This document shows, piece by piece, positions 1 to 6,331 of a stretch of 11,493 nucleotides of DNA (within the stretch, counting starts at the first letter, position 1; every line of letters begins with the position of its first letter). The notes beneath the pieces were generated by a model, which saw only the letters and a program-made list of their open reading frames with translations, did not search any database and had not been told where the DNA came from. Source of the DNA: Parvibaculum sp. (GTDB lineage Bacteria; Pseudomonadota; Alphaproteobacteria; Parvibaculales; Parvibaculaceae); NCBI GenBank assembly GCA_014359855.1, contig JACIYQ010000204.1, forward strand, positions 1 through 11,493, written 5' to 3'. Made by a program: the position numbers and the translations under genes.

Positions 1-128
1 TCGGCTTCCTCGCGCCGGAGCGTGAGGATGTCGAGCGGCGTCTCCTCCAGCCAGGACTGCAGCTTTCGGTAAGCCTGCCGGACATCGCCGCCCGGTCCGC
101 CCATTTCGTCAAAGATGGCGTGCGCCAT
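1..128 (-). CDS. Circularly permuted ATP-grasp family protein, N-terminal 42 residues only
   Basis: Only the start of this gene is in the window; it runs leftward off the edge. The visible peptide begins MAHAIFDEM, followed by a glycine-rich turn and then YRKLQSWLEETPLDILTLRR. That pattern (FDEM, then Y-x-x-L-x-x-WL-x-x-TP, then a basic RR-x-EAE helix) matches my recollection of the N-terminus of circularly permuted ATP-grasp proteins (DUF404/DUF407 group) in rhizobia. These are often encoded with an alpha-E domain protein and a transglutaminase-like protein. Members are thought to be ATP-dependent carboxylate-amine ligases of unknown substrate. The start is supported by AGGAG six bases upstream. 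The 185 bases between it and the transglycosylase stop (129-313) must hold its promoter; I see no convincing promoter boxes or terminator there. The family call rests on about 42 residues. Confidence 0.7.
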   Translation of the reverse strand, partial: MAHAIFDEMGGPGGDVRQAYRKLQSWLEETPLDILTLRREEA

Positions 129-313
129 CGACTCTCCTGCCAGTGTGGCTTTTGCTCTGCCTTTTGCGCCTATAGAGAGAGCAAAAGCGATGCCATGCCC
201 GCAAACCGGTCATTCAGGCGGATTTCATGCAGAAGACGCGCCGCCTCGACGCTTTTGCGAGCGCCGGAGGCAAGCGAACGGCGCGAAAAGAGGCAGTCTG
301 CCCAGCGGGGCGG

Positions 314-1591
314 CTAGCGTGCGCGAAGACGCTGGAGCAATTCATGTGTCGGGTAGCCGTCGGCGGGCAGGCCGAGGCTCGCCTGATAGGCGCGCACGGC
401 CTTGCGGGTGTTGAAGCCGATAATGCCGTCGACCCCGCCGGTGTCGTAGCCCTTGCCGTTGAGGAGCCGCTGCAGGTCCTGCCGCTCCTGCCGCCCGAGC
501 GGACGGTCGCCGCGCGGCCAGCTCCCCTCGATCTCGCCCCGCCCATTGAAACGGTCGGCAAGGAGGTTCACCGCCAGCGAATAGGAGGTGGAGGCATTGT
601 AGGCGAGCACGGTGCGGAAATTGTTCATGACGATGAAGGCCGGACCCCGGTAGCCGGACGGCAGGAAGATCGAGGCCTTCTCGCCCATCTCGCCGCTCGG
701 GAAAGGCCGGCCGTCCATGCGCGTAACGCCCACCTTCGCCCAGTCGGCGACGGGACGGGAAATCGACATGTCGGCCTGCGCATAGTCGAAGCCCTGCGGG
801 AGCTTCGCCTCGTAGCCCCAGACCGCTCCCTTCTTCCAGCCGGACTGGCCGAGATAATGACCGGCGGACGCCAGCGCGTCGGCATGCGAGTTCCAGATGT
901 CGCGCCGCCCGTCGCCGTCGAAATCGACGGCATGGGCGTTGTAGGTGGTCGGAATGAACTGCGTGTGGCCCATCGCACCCGCCCAGGAGCCGGTCATGCC
1001 TTCGGGCGTGATGTCGCCGTTCTGGATGATCTGCAGCGCGGCGATGAGCTGCGTGCGGCCATATTCCGTGCGCCGCCCCTCGAAGCCGAGCGTCGCCAGC
1101 GAGCGGACGACGCTCATCTTGCCCTGGAAGGAGCCGTAGTTCGATTCGAGTCCCCAGATCGCGACCAGCACATGGCGGTCGACGCCGTAGCGCGCTTCGA
1201 TGCGGTCGAGCAGCGCCTTGTTCTCGGCCAGCAGCGCGCGGCCTTTCGCGACCCGCGTGTCGGAAATCGCGCCTTCGAGATATTCCCAGACCGGCTTCGT
1301 GAACTCGGGCTGCGCCTCGTTTGCCTCGATCACGTCCCGGTCGATCCGGATACCCGCGAGCGAACGGTCGAAGGTGGTGGGCTCGATACCGGCCTTGAGC
1401 GCATCGGCACGGAAGGCGGTGAGCCAGCCGGCGAAGGCGGCATCTTCGGTAATGGGAGAGGGAAGCGGCAAGCGGGCATCCTCGGGCGCGGCATCGGCGG
1501 CACAGCCCGTGAGGCTGAGCGCGAGCATCGCCATGGCGGGCACAGCCAGACGCAGCCTGCGACCGCCGGAAAGGAAACTGGAAAAACGCAT
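314..1591 (-). CDS. Lytic murein transglycosylase, MltB type (SLT_2 domain) with C-terminal peptidoglycan-binding domain; lipoprotein
   Basis: The protein cleaves the beta-1,4 bond between MurNAc and GlcNAc in peptidoglycan, leaving 1,6-anhydro ends. It has 425 residues from the ATG at 1591. An in-frame ATG exists at 1615 and the frame is open to 1699, but the 1591 start places a short basic stretch (RRLR), a hydrophobic core and a lipobox LTGC directly in order, with Cys30 as the lipidated residue. The SLT_2 catalytic domain covers roughly residues 50-345. The active-site glutamate is E149 in AIWGLESNYG, and the family motif GAMGHTQFIPTTY lies near 205-217. A PG_binding_1 domain follows at about 365-424 (DLQRLLNGKGY, VDGIIGFNT). 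The length and domain order are usual for alphaproteobacterial members. It is monocistronic here: the relic galactosidase upstream ends 79 bases away. The ribosome binding site is only a G-rich stretch. Confidence 0.95.
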   Translation of the reverse strand: MRFSSFLSGGRRLRLAVPAMAMLALSLTGCAADAAPEDARLPLPSPITEDAAFAGWLTAFRADALKAGIEPTTFDRSLAGIRIDRDVIEANEAQPEFTKPVWEYLEGAISDTRVAKGRALLAENKALLDRIEARYGVDRHVLVAIWGLESNYGSFQGKMSVVRSLATLGFEGRRTEYGRTQLIAALQIIQNGDITPEGMTGSWAGAMGHTQFIPTTYNAHAVDFDGDGRRDIWNSHADALASAGHYLGQSGWKKGAVWGYEAKLPQGFDYAQADMSISRPVADWAKVGVTRMDGRPFPSGEMGEKASIFLPSGYRGPAFIVMNNFRTVLAYNASTSYSLAVNLLADRFNGRGEIEGSWPRGDRPLGRQERQDLQRLLNGKGYDTGGVDGIIGFNTRKAVRAYQASLGLPADGYPTHELLQRLRAR

Positions 1592-1670
1592 CGGACGCCC
1601 CCGGGCTGAACTCATGGACGGGACGCTAGCACGGCCCGGAATTTTTCGCAGACGGCTCCTGCCGGGCTGG

Positions 1671-2144
1671 TTAACCGGCCTCGCGCAGGACCGCGACATC
1701 GCCTACCTCGAGCCGCGCGCCGCCCAGTTCGAACCGGGTAGCGGGAAAATGCGGCAAGATGCCGGCAGGTTGCGGCCCGTAGTTGAAGATGAAGCGGTGG
1801 CTTCCGCGCGTTCGCGTCCGGAGCCCGGCGGGAAGATCGAGCGTCTCAAGGCCTGCCGCCCCCGCCAGCCGGGCGACGATCCGCTGCAGCAGCGCTTCGT
1901 CCGGCGCACCCGCAATGTAGTGCGTGCGGCCCCGGCGCGAGATTGTCCGGAATGCGATGCGAGGCCGTGCGGCTGCCGCAACGCGGACCGGCGAGAATGG
2001 TGCCCTCGAAGCGCTCGAGTTTGGCGGCGAGCCGCTCGGGCACATGCGCCGCGCATCCTCCGCCCAGACCGCCTCCGGCCCGTGCTCGGGGTAGTAGCAG
2101 ACACCGATCGAGACGTCCGTCGCCTTCGAACTCGCTTGCGGCAT
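1671..2144 (-). pseudogene. GH42 beta-galactosidase relic with at least two large internal deletions
   Basis: Intact GH42 enzymes hydrolyse beta-galactosides and have about 640-690 residues; only about 157 codons remain here. Three conserved blocks survive. Block 1 starts at the ATG at 2144 behind a good GGGAGG ribosome binding site and reads IGVCYYPEHGPEAVWAEDARR, the family's N-terminal strand and helix. Block 2 (about 1930-2043) is in another frame and reads LERFEGTILAGPRCGSRT followed by IPDNLAPG, matching the region where intact enzymes have GPRSGSKT-like sequence. Block 3 (about 1671-1930) returns to the first frame with THYIAGAPDEALLQRI, then HRFIFNYGP and LGGARLEVGDVA, the C-terminal beta-domain. 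Both active-site glutamates lie in deleted regions, so no activity is possible. The first frame happens to stay open across all three blocks, so an automated annotation may call it a 157-residue hypothetical protein. It is divergent from the GH4 relic. Confidence 0.9.
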
Positions 2145-2188
2145 GGAGCCTCCCTTTCCTTGCGCATCAAATTTGCCGGAAACCGCTC

Positions 2189-2200
2189 CGCTTGCAAGCG
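2189..2200. promoter_or_regulatory. Perfect 12-base palindrome between the divergent galactosidase relics; possible old operator
   Basis: CGCTTGCAAGCG is self-complementary and sits in the 102-base gap between the starts of the GH42 and GH4 relics. Divergent sugar-catabolic genes are often controlled by a LacI-type or similar dimeric repressor binding such a site. No regulator gene is in the window, and GC-rich sequence produces palindromes by chance, so this is a suggestion only. Confidence 0.3.
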
Positions 2201-2246
2201 CGCCCGCGCTGGCGGATGCTCCCCCCGTGAAAGAGGGAGCACGGGC

Positions 2247-2714
2247 ATGACGAAAGTCTGCATGATCGGGGCGGGGAGCACCGTCTTCATGAAAAATCTG
2301 GTGGGCGGCATCCTGCTGAACAAGCTTGCGCCCGATATTCGCCATGCCGGCCTGTGCCATTCGGTGCAGAGCACGGCCTTCGAACTCGTCTCCGCGAACC
2401 GGCTGGAGGTGAAATTCTCCGGCGAATACGGCGCAAAGATCATGCGCGCGGTCACGACCGGAAAGCCCGCCGTCATCAACGGCAATGTGGCGAATAACGG
2501 GCTCATCGACAATCTGCCCGCCGGGACCTGCGTGGAGGTGCCCTGTCTCGTGGACGCGAACGGCATCACGCCGACGCGTGTGGGCAAGCTGCCGCCGCAT
2601 CTTGCCGCCATGATGGACCCGCATACGGCGGCCGAACTCTCGCTCGATGAAATCTGGTCGCTTGTGGACGACCTCATCGAAGCGCATGGCGGATGGTTGC
2701 CGGCGTGGCACTGA
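2247..2714 (+). pseudogene. GH4 alpha-galactosidase (MelA/AglA type) relic, open frame kept through several deletions
   Basis: Intact GH4 alpha-galactosidases are NAD- and metal-dependent enzymes of about 450 residues; this frame encodes 155. It starts at ATG 2247 behind GGGAG and opens with the Rossmann motif, MIGAGSTVFMKNLVG. It then jumps to IRHAGLCHSVQSTAFEL, which keeps the metal-binding cysteine (Cys37 here) seen in GLCHS of the family. The next jump is to EYGAKIMRAVTTGKP, followed by NGNVANNGLIDNLP and VEVPCLVDANGITPTRVG. After PPHLAAM it jumps again to MDPHTAAELSLDEIWSLVDDL. The missing parts include most of the NAD domain, the NHMAW-type segment with the second metal ligand, and about 30 residues before MDPHTAAEL. 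All junctions are in frame and there is no internal stop. It cannot be a working glycosidase. Whether the short protein is made is unknown. Transcription would head toward the fusion gene at 2797. Confidence 0.9.
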
Positions 2715-2753
2715 ACCCGGCACAGGCATCGCGCGGGTTTCGCATATCAAAAC

Positions 2754-2765
2754 CGTGCCGGCACG
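2754..2765. promoter_or_regulatory. Perfect 12-base palindrome just upstream of the PAP2-DUF368 gene
   Basis: CGTGCCGGCACG is self-complementary and lies 31 bases before the first possible start of the fusion gene. A TAGAAT hexamer at 2767-2772 could be a -10 element but no matching -35 is evident. A second short inverted repeat (GAATC and GATTC around six bases) follows. These may mark the promoter and an operator; the evidence is pattern only. Confidence 0.3.
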
Positions 2766-2796
2766 CTAGAATCGGCGATGATTCTGGGGCAGGACG

Positions 2797-4512
2797 ATGC
2801 CGGAGACCTTGATGACGTCCAACGAAAATCCGAGCGAGTTCACGCTGCCAAAGAGCTGGCGATGGAAGCCTCTTGCCGGCTGGACCGCCGCCGGCCTTCT
2901 GCTCTTCGCTTCGTGGATATGGCCGCTCACCCGCGAATGGTGGGACCTTTTCGACGTCCGGGTCTTTCAGGTCATGAACGGCACGGCCGGCACGAGCGAC
3001 ATCTGGGCGACGATCTGGGCGCTCACCGGAAGCACCCGTTTCGACATCTTCCTGATGCTGACGACCCTTGGCATCTACATCAATTACATCGGCTCCGGCG
3101 ATTTGGCGCGCTTCCGGCACGGCCTCGTCTTCGGTCTCATGACGGTGGTGCTGCTGCTCGCCGTCATCCCGCTTCAACATCTTCTCGCCTTCAATCCGCG
3201 TCCGTCGCCATCGCGCGTCCTCGACGGTTTCAACTCCATCCGGATCGCCGTTCCGTGGTCGACCGTTCAGGAAGGTTCGGATACGAGCTTTCCCGGAGAC
3301 CGCGCGGCATTGGCGATGGCTCTCGCCACGATCTGGTGGCGCGGTTTCAACTGGCGTATCGGCCTTGCCGGTGTGGTGCTCGTCTTGTTCTTTACGCTCC
3401 CCCACATTGCCGCCGGCGCGCATTGGGCGAGCGATGCCGCGATCGGCGGCGGCACCGTGGCGCTGATCGCCGGAGCGATCCTCGCGGGAACGCCGATCCC
3501 CTGGCACATCTATCGCGCGGCCCTGACGCCGGTGGATCGTGCGCTTTCGTTCTGGACGAGCCTCGCGAACCGTCTCAGCCCCGACGGCCAGGACGATGTA
3601 AACCCGACACGGCAGGTGCTGCGCGGCATGTGCATCGGCGCGGCCGATCTCGTACCCGGCGTGAGCGGCGGCACGATGGCCCTCATTCTCGGCATCTACA
3701 AGCGGCTGATCGGCGCAATCGCCCATGTGGACAGGGAATTCCTGCGGCTTCTCGCCGGACGCCAGATGCTCGCGGCGGCACGGCACATCGACATTCTCTT
3801 CCTCGGCACCATCGGCATCGGCGTGCTGCTGTCGCTCATCATTTTCAGCCGGATCGTTCCGCTGTCGATGCTGGTGACAACCCTGCCGGAAATCACCTTC
3901 GGCTTTTTCTTCGGGCTGATCGCAGCCTCCATTGCCGGCCTGCTGTCGCATGTACATGTAAAGGGCGTGACCGGCTGGCTCTGGATCGCGCTCGGCGTCG
4001 TTCTCGGCCTTCTCGCCGCGATCCTCGTGCCCGTGCGCACGCCCGACGCCAGCTGGTTCATCTTTCTTTGCGGCATAGCGGCGGTGGCGGCGATGCTCGT
4101 GCCCGGTATTTCCGGCTCTTTCGTGCTCCTGATCCTCGGCAAATATACCGATGCGATCGAAGCGCTGGGCAAGCTCGACCTCTCCTTCATCGCTCCGCTG
4201 GCCGCTGGCGTGGTGACGGGTGCCCTGCTCTTTTCCCGCATGATCGGCTGGATGCTCGAACACTTCTACCGCCAGACCCTGCTGACGGTGATCGGCGTGC
4301 TTGGCGGCTCGCTGCTCGCGGTCTGGCCGTTCAAGGACCGCCACTACGAAGAGGTCGGAGAGAAGGTGCTGCTCGTTTCCGCGGACCCCTATGTCCCGCA
4401 GCAGCTCGATCCGACAATTGTCTTCACGATCGTCGCCGTCGCGGCGGGTATCTTCCTGTACCGTTTCCTGGACCGGCTGGCGCAGCACGCAGAAGAAGAC
4501 GAAACGCTCTGA
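2797..4512 (+). CDS. PAP2-like phosphatase domain fused to DUF368/PopT undecaprenyl-phosphate transporter domain
   Basis: A 571-residue polytopic membrane protein. Residues about 28-232 form a PAP2-type six-helix unit. Its three motifs are recognisable but altered: H128...R135-P136 (usual K-x6-RP), S-F-P-G-D-R ending at R169 (usual PSGH), and P202-H203-x5-H209-x3-D213 (usual SR-x5-H-x3-D). The nucleophile position H209 and D213 are kept; the general-acid histidine is R169. Residues about 274-560 are a DUF368 domain with its two related halves, GAADLVPGVSGGT (281-293) and AAMLVPGISGS (431-441). DUF368 proteins were shown in 2023 to carry undecaprenyl phosphate (PopT). PAP2 enzymes include undecaprenyl-pyrophosphate phosphatases, so the fusion may join lipid-carrier dephosphorylation with its return across the membrane; that is inference. 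An alternative start at 2812 (MTSNENPS) has a better spaced GGAG. The gene sits between two decayed galactose genes but is itself intact. Confidence 0.93.
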   Translation: MPETLMTSNENPSEFTLPKSWRWKPLAGWTAAGLLLFASWIWPLTREWWDLFDVRVFQVMNGTAGTSDIWATIWALTGSTRFDIFLMLTTLGIYINYIGSGDLARFRHGLVFGLMTVVLLLAVIPLQHLLAFNPRPSPSRVLDGFNSIRIAVPWSTVQEGSDTSFPGDRAALAMALATIWWRGFNWRIGLAGVVLVLFFTLPHIAAGAHWASDAAIGGGTVALIAGAILAGTPIPWHIYRAALTPVDRALSFWTSLANRLSPDGQDDVNPTRQVLRGMCIGAADLVPGVSGGTMALILGIYKRLIGAIAHVDREFLRLLAGRQMLAAARHIDILFLGTIGIGVLLSLIIFSRIVPLSMLVTTLPEITFGFFFGLIAASIAGLLSHVHVKGVTGWLWIALGVVLGLLAAILVPVRTPDASWFIFLCGIAAVAAMLVPGISGSFVLLILGKYTDAIEALGKLDLSFIAPLAAGVVTGALLFSRMIGWMLEHFYRQTLLTVIGVLGGSLLAVWPFKDRHYEEVGEKVLLVSADPYVPQQLDPTIVFTIVAVAAGIFLYRFLDRLAQHAEEDETL

Positions 4513-4536
4513 CCGGCCCTGGACATGGCCGGCTGC

Positions 4537-5085
4537 TCACCCGGCGACCAGCCATGCCTCAGGGTTTGCCGCCGAGACCTGGCCCCACCATGCCGCCTCC
4601 AGCGCGGCAACCGCGGCCAGCACGCGCATGTTCTCGGTAACGGCGTGACGCGCCCGCGCCCGCACAGCAGCGGGCAGGTGCTCGACATTTTCCGGCACGG
4701 CGTCGCGGAGCGCGGAAAGCCCGAGAAGCAACGCCGCCTCCTCGACGGCGCGGCGGCGCTCGTTACAGGCGCCGACCGCATGACGCCGCGCTTCGCCGCA
4801 ATGAACGACCCGGAAGCGGAAGGCGGCCGGCACACTGACGGGCCGTCCCGTCCCCGTCCGGCAATCGAGGAGCAACGCCTCACCCGTGCGGCCTGCGGCA
4901 GATGCCATCCGATCGAGAATGCCGCAATTGACGCCGCAATAGAGGTTCTCCGCGCGTTGCGCCATGCGCGCGACATCGGCATCGGCAAGCGACCTGCCCG
5001 CGAGGAATAGCGCGGCCCGGCGACATAATCCGTCCAGTCGCCACGCGGCGGGCCGAACGGGTCGAACCAGGAAGCCGCATGTCCC
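4537..5085 (-). pseudogene. galK: Galactokinase (GalK) relic
   Basis: Galactokinase phosphorylates galactose at C1 and is about 350-390 residues long. Here one long stretch is clear: ADADVARMAQRAENLYCGV, CGILDRMASAAGRTGEALL with the catalytic aspartate in GILD, VVHCGEARRHAVGA, CNERRRAVEEAA, LRDAVPENVEHLP and ARHAVTENMRVLAAVAALEA. A second piece, GDWTDYVAG, precedes it at about 5018-5038 in a different frame. The galactose-binding N-terminal motif (GEHTDY-like), the ATP-binding S-SS-A motif between DYVAG and ADVAR, and the C-terminal GFGG motif are absent. After ALEA the sequence jumps to WWGQVSAANPEAWLVAG and stops at 4537. So there are at least three losses and one frame change, and the product is dead. 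It converges on the PAP2-DUF368 gene with 24 bases between stop codons. A weak hairpin (CCGGCC and GGCCGG, 4513-4532) lacks a T-run and is not a convincing terminator. Confidence 0.85.
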
Positions 5086-5221
5086 TCGCTCCGGGCGGCG
5101 AAGGCAGGCGCGCGTGGCCGTAGAGCAGGAGCTCACGCCCGTCCGGCAGCCTGAATTCTCTCAGATCGAACAGAATGTCCTCCCCCGGACGCCATGCGCC
5201 CGGCGCAATCTCCGCAATCGG
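5086..5221 (-). pseudogene. Unidentified coding fragment upstream of the galK relic
   Basis: On the minus strand this stretch reads, in one frame, AEIAPGAWRPGEDILFDL followed by REFRLPDGRELLLYGHARLPS. The strand-like alternation and sensible composition make it look like a piece of a real protein, not shadow sequence. The frame has a stop just upstream (near 5234) and no start codon, so the 5' end is missing. It then continues in a frame different from the galactokinase pieces. From its position and the DGRELLLYG pattern it could be a scrap of galactose-1-phosphate uridylyltransferase (GalT), the usual partner of GalK, but I cannot confirm that from memory. It could equally belong to another carbohydrate enzyme. 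Confidence 0.35.
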
Positions 5222-5232
5222 TGCTCGCCATC

Positions 5233-5251
5233 ATGGTTAAGGCCCCGTTAG
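5233..5251 (-). promoter_or_regulatory. CtrA-like site, CTAA-N7-TTAACCAT, upstream of pseB
   Basis: The minus strand reads CTAA, seven bases, then TTAACCAT; on the plus strand this is TTAA-N7-TTAG. The alphaproteobacterial cell-cycle regulator CtrA binds TTAA-N7-TTAA, and TTAACCAT is also described as a CtrA-associated motif. The site lies 50-68 bases before the pseB start, within the only intergenic space ahead of the sugar operon. The same 8-mer appears again ahead of the sugar-transferase gene at 10739. It overlaps one arm of a loose inverted repeat (GGCCCCG at 5241-5247 and CGGGGCC at 5272-5278). One half-site has a mismatch, so binding is unproven. Confidence 0.4.
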
Positions 5252-5300
5252 GGTTATCGTGCAATGAATCGGGGCCCCAAACGAGAGCGAAAAAACCCGG

Positions 5301-6302
5301 ATGTTCGACAATAAATCCGTACTCATCACAGGCGGCACCGGCTCCTTCGGCCGAAAATATGTCCGCACCCTTCTCGACCATCACAAGCCGCGCCGCATCA
5401 TCGTCTTTTCGCGCGACGAGTTGAAGCAATACGAGATGTCCCAGGAATTTTCGGGGCCGCAAATGCGCTACTTCATCGGCGATGTGCGCGACGCCGAACG
5501 CCTGCGCCAGGCGATGCGGGGCGTCGACTTCGTGATCCACGCGGCAGCACTGAAGCAGGTGCCCGCGGCGGAATACAACCCCATGGAGTGCATCAAGACG
5601 AACATTCACGGGGCCGAGAACGTCATCAAGGCGGCGATCGCGGAAGGCGTCGAAAAGGTCATGGCCCTCTCGACCGACAAGGCCGCGAATCCGATCAACC
5701 TCTACGGCGCGACCAAGCTCGCCTCCGACAAGCTCTTCGTCGCCGCCAACAACATGGTCGGCCATGAGAAGACCCGATTCGCCGTGGTGCGCTATGGCAA
5801 TGTCGTCGGCTCTCGCGGCTCGGTCGTCCCCTTCTTCAGGAAGCTCATGGCCGAGGGGGCGTCCTCGCTGCCCATCACGGATGCGCGCATGACGCGCTTC
5901 TGGATCACGCTGCAGGAAGGCGTCGACTTCGTGATCCGGAACTTCGTGCGCATGCATGGCGGCGAAATCTTCGTGCCGAAAATTCCCTCCGTCCGCATCA
6001 CCGATCTGGCAGCAGCCATGGCGCCGGATCTCCGGCAGGAGGTCATCGGCATCAGGCCGGGCGAGAAACTCCACGAGACCATGTGCCCGGCGGACGATTC
6101 GCATCTGACCGTCGAATTCAGCGATCATTTCGTGATCCGTCCGACAATCAAGTTCTTCCGGGGCGATGTCGATTACCTGACGAACAACATCGAGGAACGC
6201 GGCGTAATCGTGCCGCAGGGATTCGAATACAGTTCCGGCATCAACCCGCACTTCCTGAGCATCGACGAAATCAAGGCCTACAACGCCCGCGCCGACGCCT
6301 GA
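5301..6302 (+). CDS. pseB: UDP-N-acetylglucosamine 4,6-dehydratase (inverting), PseB type
   Basis: This extended short-chain dehydrogenase converts UDP-GlcNAc to UDP-2-acetamido-2,6-dideoxy-beta-L-arabino-hexos-4-ulose, the first step toward pseudaminic acid and related sugars. The 333 residues fit the family. The N-terminal MFDNKSVLITGGTGSFG is the NADP-binding Rossmann motif. SRDE (37-40) and HAAALKQVP (80-88) are typical of PseB/FlaA1. The active site reads STDKAANPINLYGATK, with D126, K127, Y135 and K139 matching the catalytic set. Tyr135 separates it from the WbjB/FnlA branch, which lacks it. MTRFWIT (197-203) is also a family hallmark. The start agrees with family N-termini, yet there is no good ribosome binding site: the nearest purine run, GAGAG, is 13 bases away. 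It is first gene of a six-gene set; the next start is 29 bases downstream. Confidence 0.95.
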   Translation: MFDNKSVLITGGTGSFGRKYVRTLLDHHKPRRIIVFSRDELKQYEMSQEFSGPQMRYFIGDVRDAERLRQAMRGVDFVIHAAALKQVPAAEYNPMECIKTNIHGAENVIKAAIAEGVEKVMALSTDKAANPINLYGATKLASDKLFVAANNMVGHEKTRFAVVRYGNVVGSRGSVVPFFRKLMAEGASSLPITDARMTRFWITLQEGVDFVIRNFVRMHGGEIFVPKIPSVRITDLAAAMAPDLRQEVIGIRPGEKLHETMCPADDSHLTVEFSDHFVIRPTIKFFRGDVDYLTNNIEERGVIVPQGFEYSSGINPHFLSIDEIKAYNARADA

Positions 6303-6331
6303 CCGCCCGGTAAAGGAATATCGAGACTGCC

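Noticed and set aside
227..1609. Plus-strand 460-codon open frame opposite the transglycosylase
   Set aside because: It has no recognisable domain, and the minus strand has a lipobox, the catalytic glutamate and a PG-binding domain.
1669..1676. GGTTAACC at the GH42 relic stop as another CtrA site
   Set aside because: It contains the stop codon of the relic and is followed by GG, not AT; there is no second half-site at the right spacing and no downstream gene start in a sensible position.
2674..4488. Long minus-strand open frame (about 600 codons) opposite the PAP2-DUF368 gene
   Set aside because: Its translation is rich in R, E, D, H and G with no family-like motifs, while the plus strand encodes a clear membrane protein. 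It is a shadow produced by GC-rich codon usage.
4513..4532. Hairpin CCGGCC/GGCCGG between the fusion gene and the galK relic as a terminator
   Set aside because: The stem is only six bases with an eight-base loop and no T-run on either strand, so it is not distinguishable from chance in GC-rich DNA.
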